Below, piece by piece: positions 1 through 9,786 of a DNA stretch of 64,000 nt (position 1 is its first letter; each line of letters opens with the position of its first letter). The notes under the pieces were generated by a model. That model searched no databases and was not told the origin of the DNA. It saw only the letters and a list, made by a program, of their open reading frames with translations. Source of the stretch: Bacillus sp. SLBN-46 (GTDB lineage: Bacteria; Bacillota; Bacilli; Bacillales; Cytobacillaceae); NCBI RefSeq assembly GCF_031453555.1, contig NZ_JAVIZM010000001.1, positions 626,001 to 690,000 of the forward strand, read 5' to 3'. The position numbers were made by a program, and so were the translations under genes.

Positions 1-2
1 AA

Positions 3-635
<633 letters not shown>

Positions 636-681
636 AATTTTTAAAAATTAGCCCATTCGGCGGGCAAAAAAAAGATAATGA

Positions 682-2190
<1,509 letters not shown>

Positions 2191-2208
2191 ATCCTGCCAG
2201 GAGGGTAA

Positions 2209-2619
<411 letters not shown>

Positions 2620-2637
2620 TAATAATTTATATTTATC

Positions 2638-2682
2638 AAACCCCTTTGGCGGATTATTTTGGATCCGCTGGAGGGGTTTTTG
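2638..2682 (+). terminator. Terminator of the atp operon
   Basis: An imperfect stem, CCCCTTTGGCGGAT pairing with ATCCGCTGGAGGGG, is followed by a T-run. It starts 19 bp after the atpC stop codon. Confidence 0.85.
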
Positions 2683-3000
2683 CGTTTTGGGATTTGGTGT
2701 TTTGTCTTGGTGGATTTGATTTGTTGGGTTGAGGGTCTTGGCGTTGATAAAGAGGTGGAAGTGGACGATATGATGGTGGAAGCGGTCGATAAGTAGTTTT
2801 TGCTGGTGAATCTATCTGGGATTTTTATAAAAATGGTTGCTTAAAGAATTGGATAGCGGAAAAATCACTAGATTTGCTTGTATAAGTGGGTGGGAAGTTA
2901 GTTTGGCGGTCTTGCGACTGTATTTTTAGTGATAGTTTTAGTGGTTTTGGGAAGTAGAGTGGCGATTTTGAAGTAGGGAGCTTCTACATCTACTTTTGTT
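2683..3000. other. Gap with no gene seen
   Basis: No credible reading frame with a ribosome-binding site was found. The sequence is TGG- and GTT-rich on the + strand. A partial copy of the following 52-bp repeat (ending in a TTCTACATCTACTTTTG-like half) lies at about 2973-3000. Confidence 0.5.
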
Positions 3001-3260
3001 GAGGGAAAGCTAGAGAAAGTAGAAGTAGAGAGATTCTAGACCTACTTTTGACACGGGAAAGCTAGAGAAAGTAGAAGTAGAGAGGTTCTACATCTACTTT
3101 TGACGAGGGAAAGCTAGAGAAAGTAGAAGTAGAGAGGTTCTATATCTACTTTTGACGAGGGAAAGCTAGAGAAAGTAGAAGTAGAGAGGTTCTACATCTA
3201 CTTTTGACGAGGGAAAGCTAGAGTAAATAGAAGTAGAGAGGTTTTACTTATACTTTTGTT
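3001..3260. repeat. Tandem array, five 52-bp units
   Basis: Five consecutive units of exactly 52 bp start at 3001, 3053, 3105, 3157 and 3209. Each begins (G/A)(A/C)GGGAAAGCTAGAG and ends in TACTTTTG plus two bases. Within each unit AAAGTAGAAGTAG and CTACATCTACTTT form an imperfect inverted repeat, so each unit can fold as a hairpin. The inner units differ by only a few bases and the last unit is more diverged. No spacer varies between copies, so this is not a CRISPR array. No gene lies within it. Confidence 0.9.
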
Positions 3261-3589
3261 TGAGAAAAGAAGAAAAACGTTTATGTAGAGAGTTAGTTAC
3301 GGCCAGCTTTGCGACCAGCCTTTTTATGTGAAGTTACTCTTGGTAGGGGAAACACTGCATGATTTGTACATTTTTGCATATGATGGTAGGGCGAAAACAA
3401 GATTGGAATTGTGATAAAAATGTAAATTTATTGTTTTTACATATTGTGAGACGAATTTTTATATAGATAGGGAGAAAAACGCCGATTTAGTGAAGTTTTA
3501 ATGACAAATCTCACATACAATGTTCAAATTTTGTTGTTAAATTGGGGGTGTTATCGAGTTTTAGTAGTGTTGTTGCGGTTATTGTGAAC

Positions 3590-3782
3590 CTTTTGCTGGG
3601 AACAGCATGTGGCTCTTCCGAGCCTTCCACCATGCACGTCATCTTCCGCTAACGCTCCAGATCACGTGCGCTAACCCCATGGGTCTTCTAATCAGTACTT
3701 GCTTGCTGTTCGCTCATGCGTCATCTCTGATGTCCATTCAAGGGAGCCAACTCAGCGAGATCACGCAAACGCTCAGGAGGGT
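3590..3782. other. GC-richer non-coding block of unknown origin
   Basis: This stretch is visibly richer in G+C than the AT-rich sequence on both sides and holds several short hairpins, such as GGCTCttccGAGCC near 3610. A 64-codon open frame lies inside (3607-3801) but has no ribosome-binding site and no recognisable product. The block directly abuts the 205-bp palindrome. It could be a decayed mobile element end or a structured RNA; nothing in it identifies it. Confidence 0.4.
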
Positions 3783-3987
3783 ACCCATGTCGACAACCTA
3801 GTGTACCGTAAAAATTGAAATTCTCCCGCATGTGCTACCCGCACATTGCGCTTCAGCTATCGCTGAAGCTTGCGAAAATTTATCAGTTTAAGCCCCTTTT
3901 GAGAGCGAGCTCTCAAGTGTCTTAAACTGATAAATTTTCGCTGCGGGAGAATTCCAATTTTAAGTATAATGGCTTGTCGACATGGGT
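3783..3987. repeat. 205-bp palindromic element (MITE-like)
   Basis: Nested inverted repeats share one axis. The outer arms ACCCATGTCGACAA (3783-3796) and its exact complement (3974-3987) match over 14 bp. The middle arms at 3811-3830 and 3942-3961 match at 19 of 20 positions. The inner arms at 3872-3892 and 3921-3941 match perfectly over 21 bp. The apex carries a further small stem TTGAGAG/CTCTCAA, and the left arm has an extra hairpin CTTCAGctatcgCTGAAG. No gene is inside. The architecture resembles a MITE or a large structured transcript, but terminal duplications were not evident. Confidence 0.85.
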
Positions 3988-4005
3988 TTGTAACAATGCT
4001 ATAAT
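3978..4005 (+). promoter_or_regulatory. Likely sigma-A promoter of the nuo operon
   Basis: TCGACA (3978-3983) and TATAAT (4000-4005) are separated by 16 bp and lie 57 bp before the nuoA start. The -35 box is inside the right terminal arm of the palindromic element, so that element appears to supply part of the promoter. Confidence 0.5.
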
Positions 4006-4061
4006 GAATTCGGTTACAATATTCATTAGTATGAAAATTTACAACATTGGAGGGGATAGAC

Positions 4062-4436
4062 ATGGAACTTCTTAATGTATATCAGAATAATTATCTGATA
4101 GTTTTTGCGTTTCTGTGTCTTGGGGTGTTGCTGCCGGTGGTGGCATTATATTTAGGTAAGCTTTTGCGTCCTCATAAACCTAGCGATGCGAAGTTAACCA
4201 CATATGAGAGCGGTGTTGAGCCATTTCACGATTCCCGTGTACAGTTCAATGTCCGCTATTATATTTTTGCCCTTATGTTTGTTGTTTTTGATGTGGAAAC
4301 GGTGTTTTTATATCCATGGGCTGTGGCCTATGATAAGCTAGGTGTTTTTGCGTTAATCGAGATGTTAATTTTCGTGATTATGCTGTTAATTGGCCTAGTG
4401 TATGCTTGGAAGAAGAAGGTGCTACAATGGATTTAA
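4062..4436 (+). CDS. nuoA: NADH-quinone oxidoreductase subunit A
   Basis: Membrane subunit of complex I (124 residues, three predicted transmembrane helices). It has the family motifs [22 protein letters not shown] and [12 protein letters not shown]. The ATG at 4062 was chosen because GGAGGGG lies 5-6 nt upstream; a longer frame from 4047 would put that site inside the gene. First gene of an 11-gene operon; its end overlaps the start of nuoB. Confidence 0.95.
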   Translation: MELLNVYQNNYLIVFAFLCLGVLLPVVALYLGKLLRPHKPSDAKLTTYESGVEPFHDSRVQFNVRYYIFALMFVVFDVETVFLYPWAVAYDKLGVFALIEMLIFVIMLLIGLVYAWKKKVLQWI

Positions 4437-4939
4437 AACTAGATGGCATTTCACCTAAGGAAATGGAAGATTTACAAAGAAGTGTATTTATGACTACGCT
4501 AGAGCAAATTAAGGCCTGGGCTCGAAGTAATTCGATCTACCCGGTGACATTTGGTCTGGCTTGTTGTGCGATTGAAATGATGGGTGTAGGCGGAGCGAAT
4601 TATGACTTAGACCGTTCTGGTTCGTTTTTCCGTACGTCTCCAAGGCAATCGGATTGTATGATCGTGTCTGGGACAGTGACGAAGAAAATGGCGCCAATTT
4701 TACGCCGATTGTATGATCAAATGCCTGAGCCAAAGTGGGTTATTGCGATGGGTTCTTGTGCAACAGCTGGCGGGCCGTATGTAAAGTCGTATTCAGTTGT
4801 TAAAGGGGTCGATCAAATCGTTCCTGTTGATGTATACATACCTGGATGCCCACCAAACCCAGCTGCTTTAATTTATGGAATCAATAAATTAAAGGAAAAG
4901 ATTCGCTATGAAGCGAAGACTGGGAAGAAGGTGATCTAA
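4427..4939 (+). CDS. nuoB: NADH-quinone oxidoreductase subunit B
   Basis: Peripheral-arm subunit (170 residues) carrying the terminal iron-sulfur cluster N2 next to the quinone site. The four expected cysteine ligands are visible: C46 and C47 (LACCAIEMM), C111 (GSCATAGG) and C141 (IPGCPPNP). The ATG at 4427 overlaps the nuoA stop by 10 bp; a TTG at 4406 is also in frame but less likely. A typical compact complex I gene order continues into nuoC. Confidence 0.96.
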   Translation: MDLKLDGISPKEMEDLQRSVFMTTLEQIKAWARSNSIYPVTFGLACCAIEMMGVGGANYDLDRSGSFFRTSPRQSDCMIVSGTVTKKMAPILRRLYDQMPEPKWVIAMGSCATAGGPYVKSYSVVKGVDQIVPVDVYIPGCPPNPAALIYGINKLKEKIRYEAKTGKKVI

Positions 4940-4942
4940 CCG

Positions 4943-6199
4943 ATGAGTGGGGAAAAGGATCTTGAACAGTTAAAGAAAGAGGCGGTAGCGAAGGCAAAGG
5001 CTGCGGCGGCTGCAAAACGGGCGGCAAAGGCTGCAGTGGAAGCTCCATCAAAACCTGCGGAGCCGGCTAAAGACGAAGCACCTGCATCAGCGGCAAGCGA
5101 AACGCCAGTTGAAAAAACGGTGACACCGACTGAAGCACCGGCAACAGCGCCAGTGAATGACGCGGATGACCTTGCCAAGAAAAAAGCGGCAGCGGTAGCG
5201 AAGGCGAAGGCGGCAGCAGCGGCAAAAAGAAAAGCGATGGAGCTCGCAGGAGCTTCGGCACCATCAGAATCAGCCCCAGCGGAGGAAACAGCCGGTACAG
5301 GTGCGAATGAAGCCCCAGCGGCTAGTTCTGATACGGATGACCTCGCGAAGAAAAAAGCAGCTGCAGTAGCGAAGGCGAAGGCGGCTGCGGCAGCAAAGAG
5401 GAAAGCCATGGAGCTAGGTGACACACCTGAAGCAGCTGGAGATGACGTACCATCTGGTGATGATGCGAAAGCGAAAGCGGCAGCAGCGGCAAAAGCAAAA
5501 GCAGTAGCAGCAGCCAAAGCGAAGGCAGCGGCAGCAGCAAAGGCGAAAGCAGCCGGAATGGCCGACGCGGACGCGGCAGCAGGCGGCGATGATGAAAAGG
5601 CAAAGGCGATTGCAGCAGCCAAAGCAAAAGCGAAAGCGGTAGCCGCAGCCAAAGCGAAGGCAGCAGCAGCAGCAGGCGGAAAAGCTGAAACAGCTGCACC
5701 AGCAGCGGAAGCTAAACCCTCAGTCAATCAGCCATTTTTAGATAAATATTTGAAAGTCATTGAAGAAAATATGGGATCTGATGTTTTAGAAGATTCTTAT
5801 ATTAATAAACTTTCAAAGGATGTTCCAACACTTGTAGCGAAACGTGAAACATATTTTAAACTGGCTCAATTTTTAAAATATAATGAGCTGTTAGGGTTTG
5901 ATTATTTATCAGAGCTTCATGGATCAGACTTCGAAACACATATGGAGATTTATGTTCACTTATTCTCATACAAAAACCGTCAATCCGTCGCGTTAAAAGT
6001 GAAGATTGACCGTGATGAACCAATCATCGAGTCCTTGCAGCCGCTTTGGGCAGGCGCAGAATGGCCTGAATGTGAAGCCTATGATTTATTAGGAATTAAG
6101 TTTACAGGACATCCGGATTTACGTCGTATCTTACTCGGCGAAGATTGGGTTGGCTATCCACTGCGAAAAGATTATGAGCCTTACGATGTGGAGGTGTAA
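4943..6199 (+). CDS. nuoC: NADH-quinone oxidoreductase subunit C with long Ala/Lys-rich extension
   Basis: A 418-residue protein in two parts. Residues 1-260 are low-complexity Ala/Lys repeats built from AKAKAAAAAK-like units, with three copies of a KKKAAAVAKAKAAAAAKR-type block separated by acidic/Pro linkers. Residues about 261-418 are the 30-kDa NuoC domain, with YINKLSKDVPTLVAK, WPECEAYDLLGI and HPDLRRILL...GYPLRKDY. The catalytic-arm domain is normal. Extended NuoC proteins are known in Bacillus complex I, but this extension is longer than the domain itself. The open frames on the opposite strand here are products of the repeat composition. Confidence 0.93.
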   Translation: MSGEKDLEQLKKEAVAKAKAAAAAKRAAKAAVEAPSKPAEPAKDEAPASAASETPVEKTVTPTEAPATAPVNDADDLAKKKAAAVAKAKAAAAAKRKAMELAGASAPSESAPAEETAGTGANEAPAASSDTDDLAKKKAAAVAKAKAAAAAKRKAMELGDTPEAAGDDVPSGDDAKAKAAAAAKAKAVAAAKAKAAAAAKAKAAGMADADAAAGGDDEKAKAIAAAKAKAKAVAAAKAKAAAAAGGKAETAAPAAEAKPSVNQPFLDKYLKVIEENMGSDVLEDSYINKLSKDVPTLVAKRETYFKLAQFLKYNELLGFDYLSELHGSDFETHMEIYVHLFSYKNRQSVALKVKIDRDEPIIESLQPLWAGAEWPECEAYDLLGIKFTGHPDLRRILLGEDWVGYPLRKDYEPYDVEV

Positions 6200-6202
6200 C
6201 CA

Positions 6203-7303
6203 ATGATCAGAACAGAAGAAATGATACTAAACGTAGGACCTCAGCATCCAAGTACTCACGGCGTTTTCCGTCTTGTTGTAAAAATTGATGGAGAAATCAT
6301 TGTTGAAGCGACACCTGTAATCGGATATTTACACCGTGGGACTGAAAAAATTGCTGAGAACCTGCAATATACACAGATTATTCCATACACAGACCGATTG
6401 GACTACTTGTCATCCATGACAAACAATTATGTCCTTTGTCATGCCGTTGAGACGATGATGGGGATTGAAGTTCCAGAACGTGCGGATTTCCTTCGTGTCA
6501 TTGCGATGGAATTAAACCGGATTGCGAGTCACCTTGTTGCATGGGGTACATATATTCTTGACCTTGGAGCTACAAGTCCGTTCATCTATGCATTCCGTGA
6601 CCGCGAAATGATTATTAATATGCTAAACGAACTTACGGGTGCTCGCCTGACATTTAACTATATGCGTGTCGGCGGAGTGAAGTGGGATGCTCCAGAAGGC
6701 TGGATTGAAAAAGTAAGAGACTTTGTGCCATATATGCGCGGTCAGCTTGCTGGTTTCCACGATCTTGTCAGCGGAAATGAAATCTTTTTAGACCGTGTAA
6801 AAGGCGTTGGAAAGTATACAAAAGAAGAAGCCATCCAATATTCACTTAGCGGACCTAATCTTCGTAGTACCGGTGTGAAATGGGATCTTCGGAAGGATGA
6901 ACCATATTCGGTTTATGACCGTTTTGACTTTGATGTTCCAACATCGGAGGACGGTGATTGCTTAGCTAGGTACCATCTACGCCTTGCTGAAATCGCAGAA
7001 TCCTTGAAAATCCTCGAGCAAGCAGTGGAGCAATTTCCTGCTGAGGGAGCAATTCTTGCCAAAGTGCCGAAGATTATTAAGGCGCCTAAGGGTGAAGCTT
7101 TTGTACGAATTGAATCACCACGTGGTGAAATTGGCTGTTATATTGCGAGCGACGGTAAAAAAGAACCGTACCGCTTAAAGTTTAGAAGACCATCCTTCTA
7201 TAACCTGCAAATTCTCCCAAAACTGTTAAAGGGCGAAAACATTGCAAACATGATTGCTATTTTAGGGGCAGTGGATATTGTCCTTGGGGAGGTTGACGGC
7301 TAA
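6203..7303 (+). CDS. nuoD: NADH-quinone oxidoreductase subunit D
   Basis: Quinone-site subunit of the peripheral arm (366 residues), the 49-kDa family. It starts with the conserved MILNVGPQHPSTHGVFRLVV, and contains GYLHRGTEKIAEN, YTDRLDYLSSMTNN, NELTGARLTFNYMRVGG and the C-terminal end IDIVLGEVDG-type tail (here VDIVLGEVDG). It sits 3 bp after nuoC, and its last base is the first base of the nuoH start codon, which suggests translational coupling. Confidence 0.97.
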   Translation: MIRTEEMILNVGPQHPSTHGVFRLVVKIDGEIIVEATPVIGYLHRGTEKIAENLQYTQIIPYTDRLDYLSSMTNNYVLCHAVETMMGIEVPERADFLRVIAMELNRIASHLVAWGTYILDLGATSPFIYAFRDREMIINMLNELTGARLTFNYMRVGGVKWDAPEGWIEKVRDFVPYMRGQLAGFHDLVSGNEIFLDRVKGVGKYTKEEAIQYSLSGPNLRSTGVKWDLRKDEPYSVYDRFDFDVPTSEDGDCLARYHLRLAEIAESLKILEQAVEQFPAEGAILAKVPKIIKAPKGEAFVRIESPRGEIGCYIASDGKKEPYRLKFRRPSFYNLQILPKLLKGENIANMIAILGAVDIVLGEVDG

Positions 7304-8307
7304 TGATAGAAGAATTGCTACAGTCAAGTCCTAGTTGGGCTAACTTTGGGATTTTCTTTTTACTCGGTGCTGTCTTACTTTTAATCGTATTAGGCTTCGT
7401 TACTTACGGAATTTTAGCAGAACGGAAAGTAATGGGTTACATGCAGCTCCGTCATGGTCCAAACCAAGTCGGCGGTAAGTGGGGACTCTTACAAACGGTC
7501 GCTGACGTCCTCAAGCTTTTATTAAAAGAGGATATTATTCCGAAGGCAGCCGACAAGCCATTATTTATTATTGCACCGGTCATTGCTTTTGCACCATCCT
7601 TTATGGTCCTAGCAACGATGCCGTTCACTGACAAATTTCAGTTTGCCGATATCGGTGTGGGATTACTTTATTATATTGCCGTTTCTGGATTGACTACCTT
7701 TGGTATGCTGCTAGGCGGCTGGGCATCGAATAACAAGTATGCACTCTTAGGAGGTATGCGTGCTTCAGCCCAGATGATTTCCTATGAGATTCCGCTTGTT
7801 ATGTCTGTCTTAGGCGTTATTCTTCTATCAGGAAGCTTGAATCTAAATGAGATTGTGGCAGCACAGAAGAACGGATGGTTCATCCTCTTGCAGCCAATTG
7901 GATTTATTGTCTTTTTCATTGCATCGATTGCGGAATTAAATCGGACACCATTTGACTTGCCTGAATCGGAAAACGAACTAGTTGCCGGTTACCATGTTGA
8001 ATATTCCGGATTCCGCTGGGCATTCTTTATGCTCGCCGAATATGTGTATTTGTTCGCGATGTCTGCTTTGATTACGGTTATCTTTTTAGGCGGATGGTTA
8101 GCGCCGATCAGCTTCCTAAGCTTTATTCCTGGAGCGGTTTGGTTTTCACTTAAATTCAGTGTGGTTGTCTTTGTTTACATTTGGCTGCGAAGCACGTTCC
8201 CACGTTTCCGCGTCGATAAACTAATGGAATTTGGCTGGAAAGTACTTTTGCCAATAGCACTAGGCAACATATTCCTAACGGCTTTAATCAAATCATTATT
8301 TTTCTAA
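7303..8307 (+). CDS. nuoH: NADH-quinone oxidoreductase subunit H
   Basis: Membrane subunit at the junction of the two arms (334 residues, about eight helices) that helps form the quinone chamber. The family motifs AERKVMGYMQLRHGPN, AELNRTPFDLPESENELVAGYHVEYSG and WLRSTFPRFRVDKLMEFGWK are all visible. The start overlaps the nuoD stop (TAATG). It is followed by a 67-bp gap containing a dispersed GGTGCCTGACACC repeat before nuoI. Confidence 0.97.
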   Translation: MIEELLQSSPSWANFGIFFLLGAVLLLIVLGFVTYGILAERKVMGYMQLRHGPNQVGGKWGLLQTVADVLKLLLKEDIIPKAADKPLFIIAPVIAFAPSFMVLATMPFTDKFQFADIGVGLLYYIAVSGLTTFGMLLGGWASNNKYALLGGMRASAQMISYEIPLVMSVLGVILLSGSLNLNEIVAAQKNGWFILLQPIGFIVFFIASIAELNRTPFDLPESENELVAGYHVEYSGFRWAFFMLAEYVYLFAMSALITVIFLGGWLAPISFLSFIPGAVWFSLKFSVVVFVYIWLRSTFPRFRVDKLMEFGWKVLLPIALGNIFLTALIKSLFF

Positions 8308-8316
8308 ATCAGGAAA

Positions 8317-8329
8317 GGTGCCTGACACC
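8317..8329. repeat. GGTGCCTGACACC repeat inside the nuo operon
   Basis: One exact copy of a 13-bp motif found at 13 places in this window (this copy, 9634, 9749, 37945, 42131, 42216, 46046, 49774, 49833, 51726, 52501, 59260, 59309; either orientation). GGTG/CACC can form a tiny stem. Here it lies between nuoH and nuoI. Confidence 0.85.
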
Positions 8330-8374
8330 AATACCACCACTAACAATTCTTAAAAGGTAAAAGGGGTGAAAAAC

Positions 8375-8794
8375 GTGCTTGGATTAGCAAAAGGCTTGAA
8401 ATATACCCTAAAACAATTAACCAGAGAAAAGGTTACTTACGATTATCCGAATAAGCCGATTCCACTGCCAGATCGCTTCCGTGGTATTCAGAAATTTTAT
8501 CCGGAAAAATGTATCGTGTGTAATCAATGTATGAATATCTGTCCGACCGATTGTATTGACCTGACAGGTAAAAAGCATCCGGATCCAACGAAAAAAGGGA
8601 AAATCATCGACACATACGACATCAACTTTGAGATTTGCATCCTTTGTGACCTATGTACGGAGGTTTGCCCAACTGAAGCCATCATCATGACCAATAACTT
8701 TGAGCTCGCTGAATACAGCCGCGATATGTTATTTAAGAACCTTGAATGGTTAGATGAAAACGACGAAAACATACGGAAGGAGAATAAAGCATGA
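8375..8794 (+). CDS. nuoI: NADH-quinone oxidoreductase subunit I (8Fe ferredoxin-like)
   Basis: Peripheral subunit carrying two [4Fe-4S] clusters that pass electrons towards NuoB. From the chosen start the cysteine sets are C46-x2-C49-x2-C52-x3-C56P and C88-x2-C91-x2-C94-x3-C98P. The GTG at 8375 was chosen because AAGGGGTG lies just upstream and gives the typical MLGLAKGLKYTLKQL start; a GTG at 8366 is in frame but falls inside that site. 139 residues. The stop overlaps the nuoJ start (ATGA). Confidence 0.94.
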   Translation: MLGLAKGLKYTLKQLTREKVTYDYPNKPIPLPDRFRGIQKFYPEKCIVCNQCMNICPTDCIDLTGKKHPDPTKKGKIIDTYDINFEICILCDLCTEVCPTEAIIMTNNFELAEYSRDMLFKNLEWLDENDENIRKENKA

Positions 8795-9309
8795 CCTTCT
8801 CAGGCGAATTCCTCGCATTTATGGGACTCGCACTTGTTGCGATCATCGGCGGCGTGCTTCTGTTGAACCTAACGAAAGTGGTTCATATGGTTGTTGCCCT
8901 GATTTTCACTTTCGTCGCAATCGCCGGTATTTACGTTCTGCTATCTGCAGAATTTGTAGCTGCCGTACAAATCTTAATTTATTCTGGTGCGATCACCATC
9001 ATCATGCTGTTTGGCATTATGTTAACGAGGCATGATGACGAAAGTGAACCTAAAGCAGGCAGATGGAGAAAGTTACTCTTGTTCTTAGGAATTGTAGGTT
9101 TTGCCTTTGCAGTGTATATCGGCATCTACGATTTCAACATCGAACAGACACCATCCACGCTGCACGAAAATAACACGTTACAAATTGGTAAGGCACTTTA
9201 CTCAAAATATGTCATTCCATTTGAGTTAACATCGGTTCTACTATTAGTAGCCCTTGTCGGCTCCATTATCTTGGCGAAAAATGAGAAAAAGGGGGCGGAT
9301 AAGGAATGA
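8791..9309 (+). CDS. nuoJ: NADH-quinone oxidoreductase subunit J
   Basis: Small membrane subunit of the proton-pumping arm (172 residues, five predicted helices). It has the family motifs [43 protein letters not shown] and [14 protein letters not shown]. It starts within the nuoI stop (ATGA), and its own stop overlaps the nuoK start the same way, which indicates coupled translation. Confidence 0.94.
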   Translation: MTFSGEFLAFMGLALVAIIGGVLLLNLTKVVHMVVALIFTFVAIAGIYVLLSAEFVAAVQILIYSGAITIIMLFGIMLTRHDDESEPKAGRWRKLLLFLGIVGFAFAVYIGIYDFNIEQTPSTLHENNTLQIGKALYSKYVIPFELTSVLLLVALVGSIILAKNEKKGADKE

Positions 9310-9620
9310 GTTCAGTTCCCGCTTCAGCCTTCTTGGCACTAGCACTTATTCTGTTTTGCATCGGCTTATACGGTGCGTTAACGAAAAGAAATACAGTAAT
9401 CGTCCTGATCTCAATCGAATTGATGCTGAATGCTGTGAATATTAACTTGGTCACTTTCAGCAAATACGGTTTGGCGCCATCGATTACAGGCCAAATCTTT
9501 GCCCTGTTCGCAATCAGCGTGGCAGCAGCCGAAGCAGCGGTCGGACTAGCGATTCTTATCGCACTCTACCGCAGCAAGAAAACCGTCAACATCGACGAAA
9601 TGGACACAATGAAAAACTAG
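9306..9620 (+). CDS. nuoK: NADH-quinone oxidoreductase subunit K
   Basis: Small antiporter-like membrane subunit (104 residues, three helices). It includes the conserved buried glutamate in [17 protein letters not shown] and a second in [19 protein letters not shown], both expected for proton transfer. It overlaps nuoJ by 4 bp. It is followed by a 166-bp gap holding two dispersed 13-bp repeats before nuoL. Confidence 0.95.
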   Translation: MSSVPASAFLALALILFCIGLYGALTKRNTVIVLISIELMLNAVNINLVTFSKYGLAPSITGQIFALFAISVAAAEAAVGLAILIALYRSKKTVNIDEMDTMKN

Positions 9621-9633
9621 ATAGAGCACTTTG

Positions 9634-9761
9634 GGTGTCAGGCACCACAAAAAGACACTCCGCCCCATTTGTCCGCCTCGGGAGGACAGCTTTCGTTGAG
9701 CGAAGGATGTCCATCCTAGAATGACAAAGTAGGGATTTGTCCACGGAGGGTGTCAGGCACC
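9634..9761. repeat. Pair of GGTGTCAGGCACC repeats between nuoK and nuoL
   Basis: Exact copies at 9634-9646 and 9749-9761 in the same orientation bracket about 100 bp that contain AAGACAC-, GGATGTCC- and TTGTCCACGG-like segments. The same flanking words recur at the paired copies at 42131/42216, 49774/49833 and 59260/59309, so the pair and its filling look like one element. It lies inside the nuo operon and ends 25 bp before nuoL. Confidence 0.8.
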
Positions 9762-9786
9762 ATGTTCTATAAAGGGGATAGTGATA

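Noticed and set aside
3001..3260. CRISPR array
   Set aside because: The whole 52-bp unit is repeated with no variable spacers, and no cas genes are present. The same holds for the arrays at 26139, 53916 and 56734.
3607..3801. 64-codon gene in the GC-richer block
   Set aside because: No Shine-Dalgarno site, no recognisable protein, and the end runs into the palindrome arm.
4936..5727. Large minus-strand Ala/Ser/Phe-rich gene opposite nuoC
   Set aside because: It is produced by the GCx-AAx repeat composition of the NuoC extension, has no ribosome site and overlaps a certain gene.
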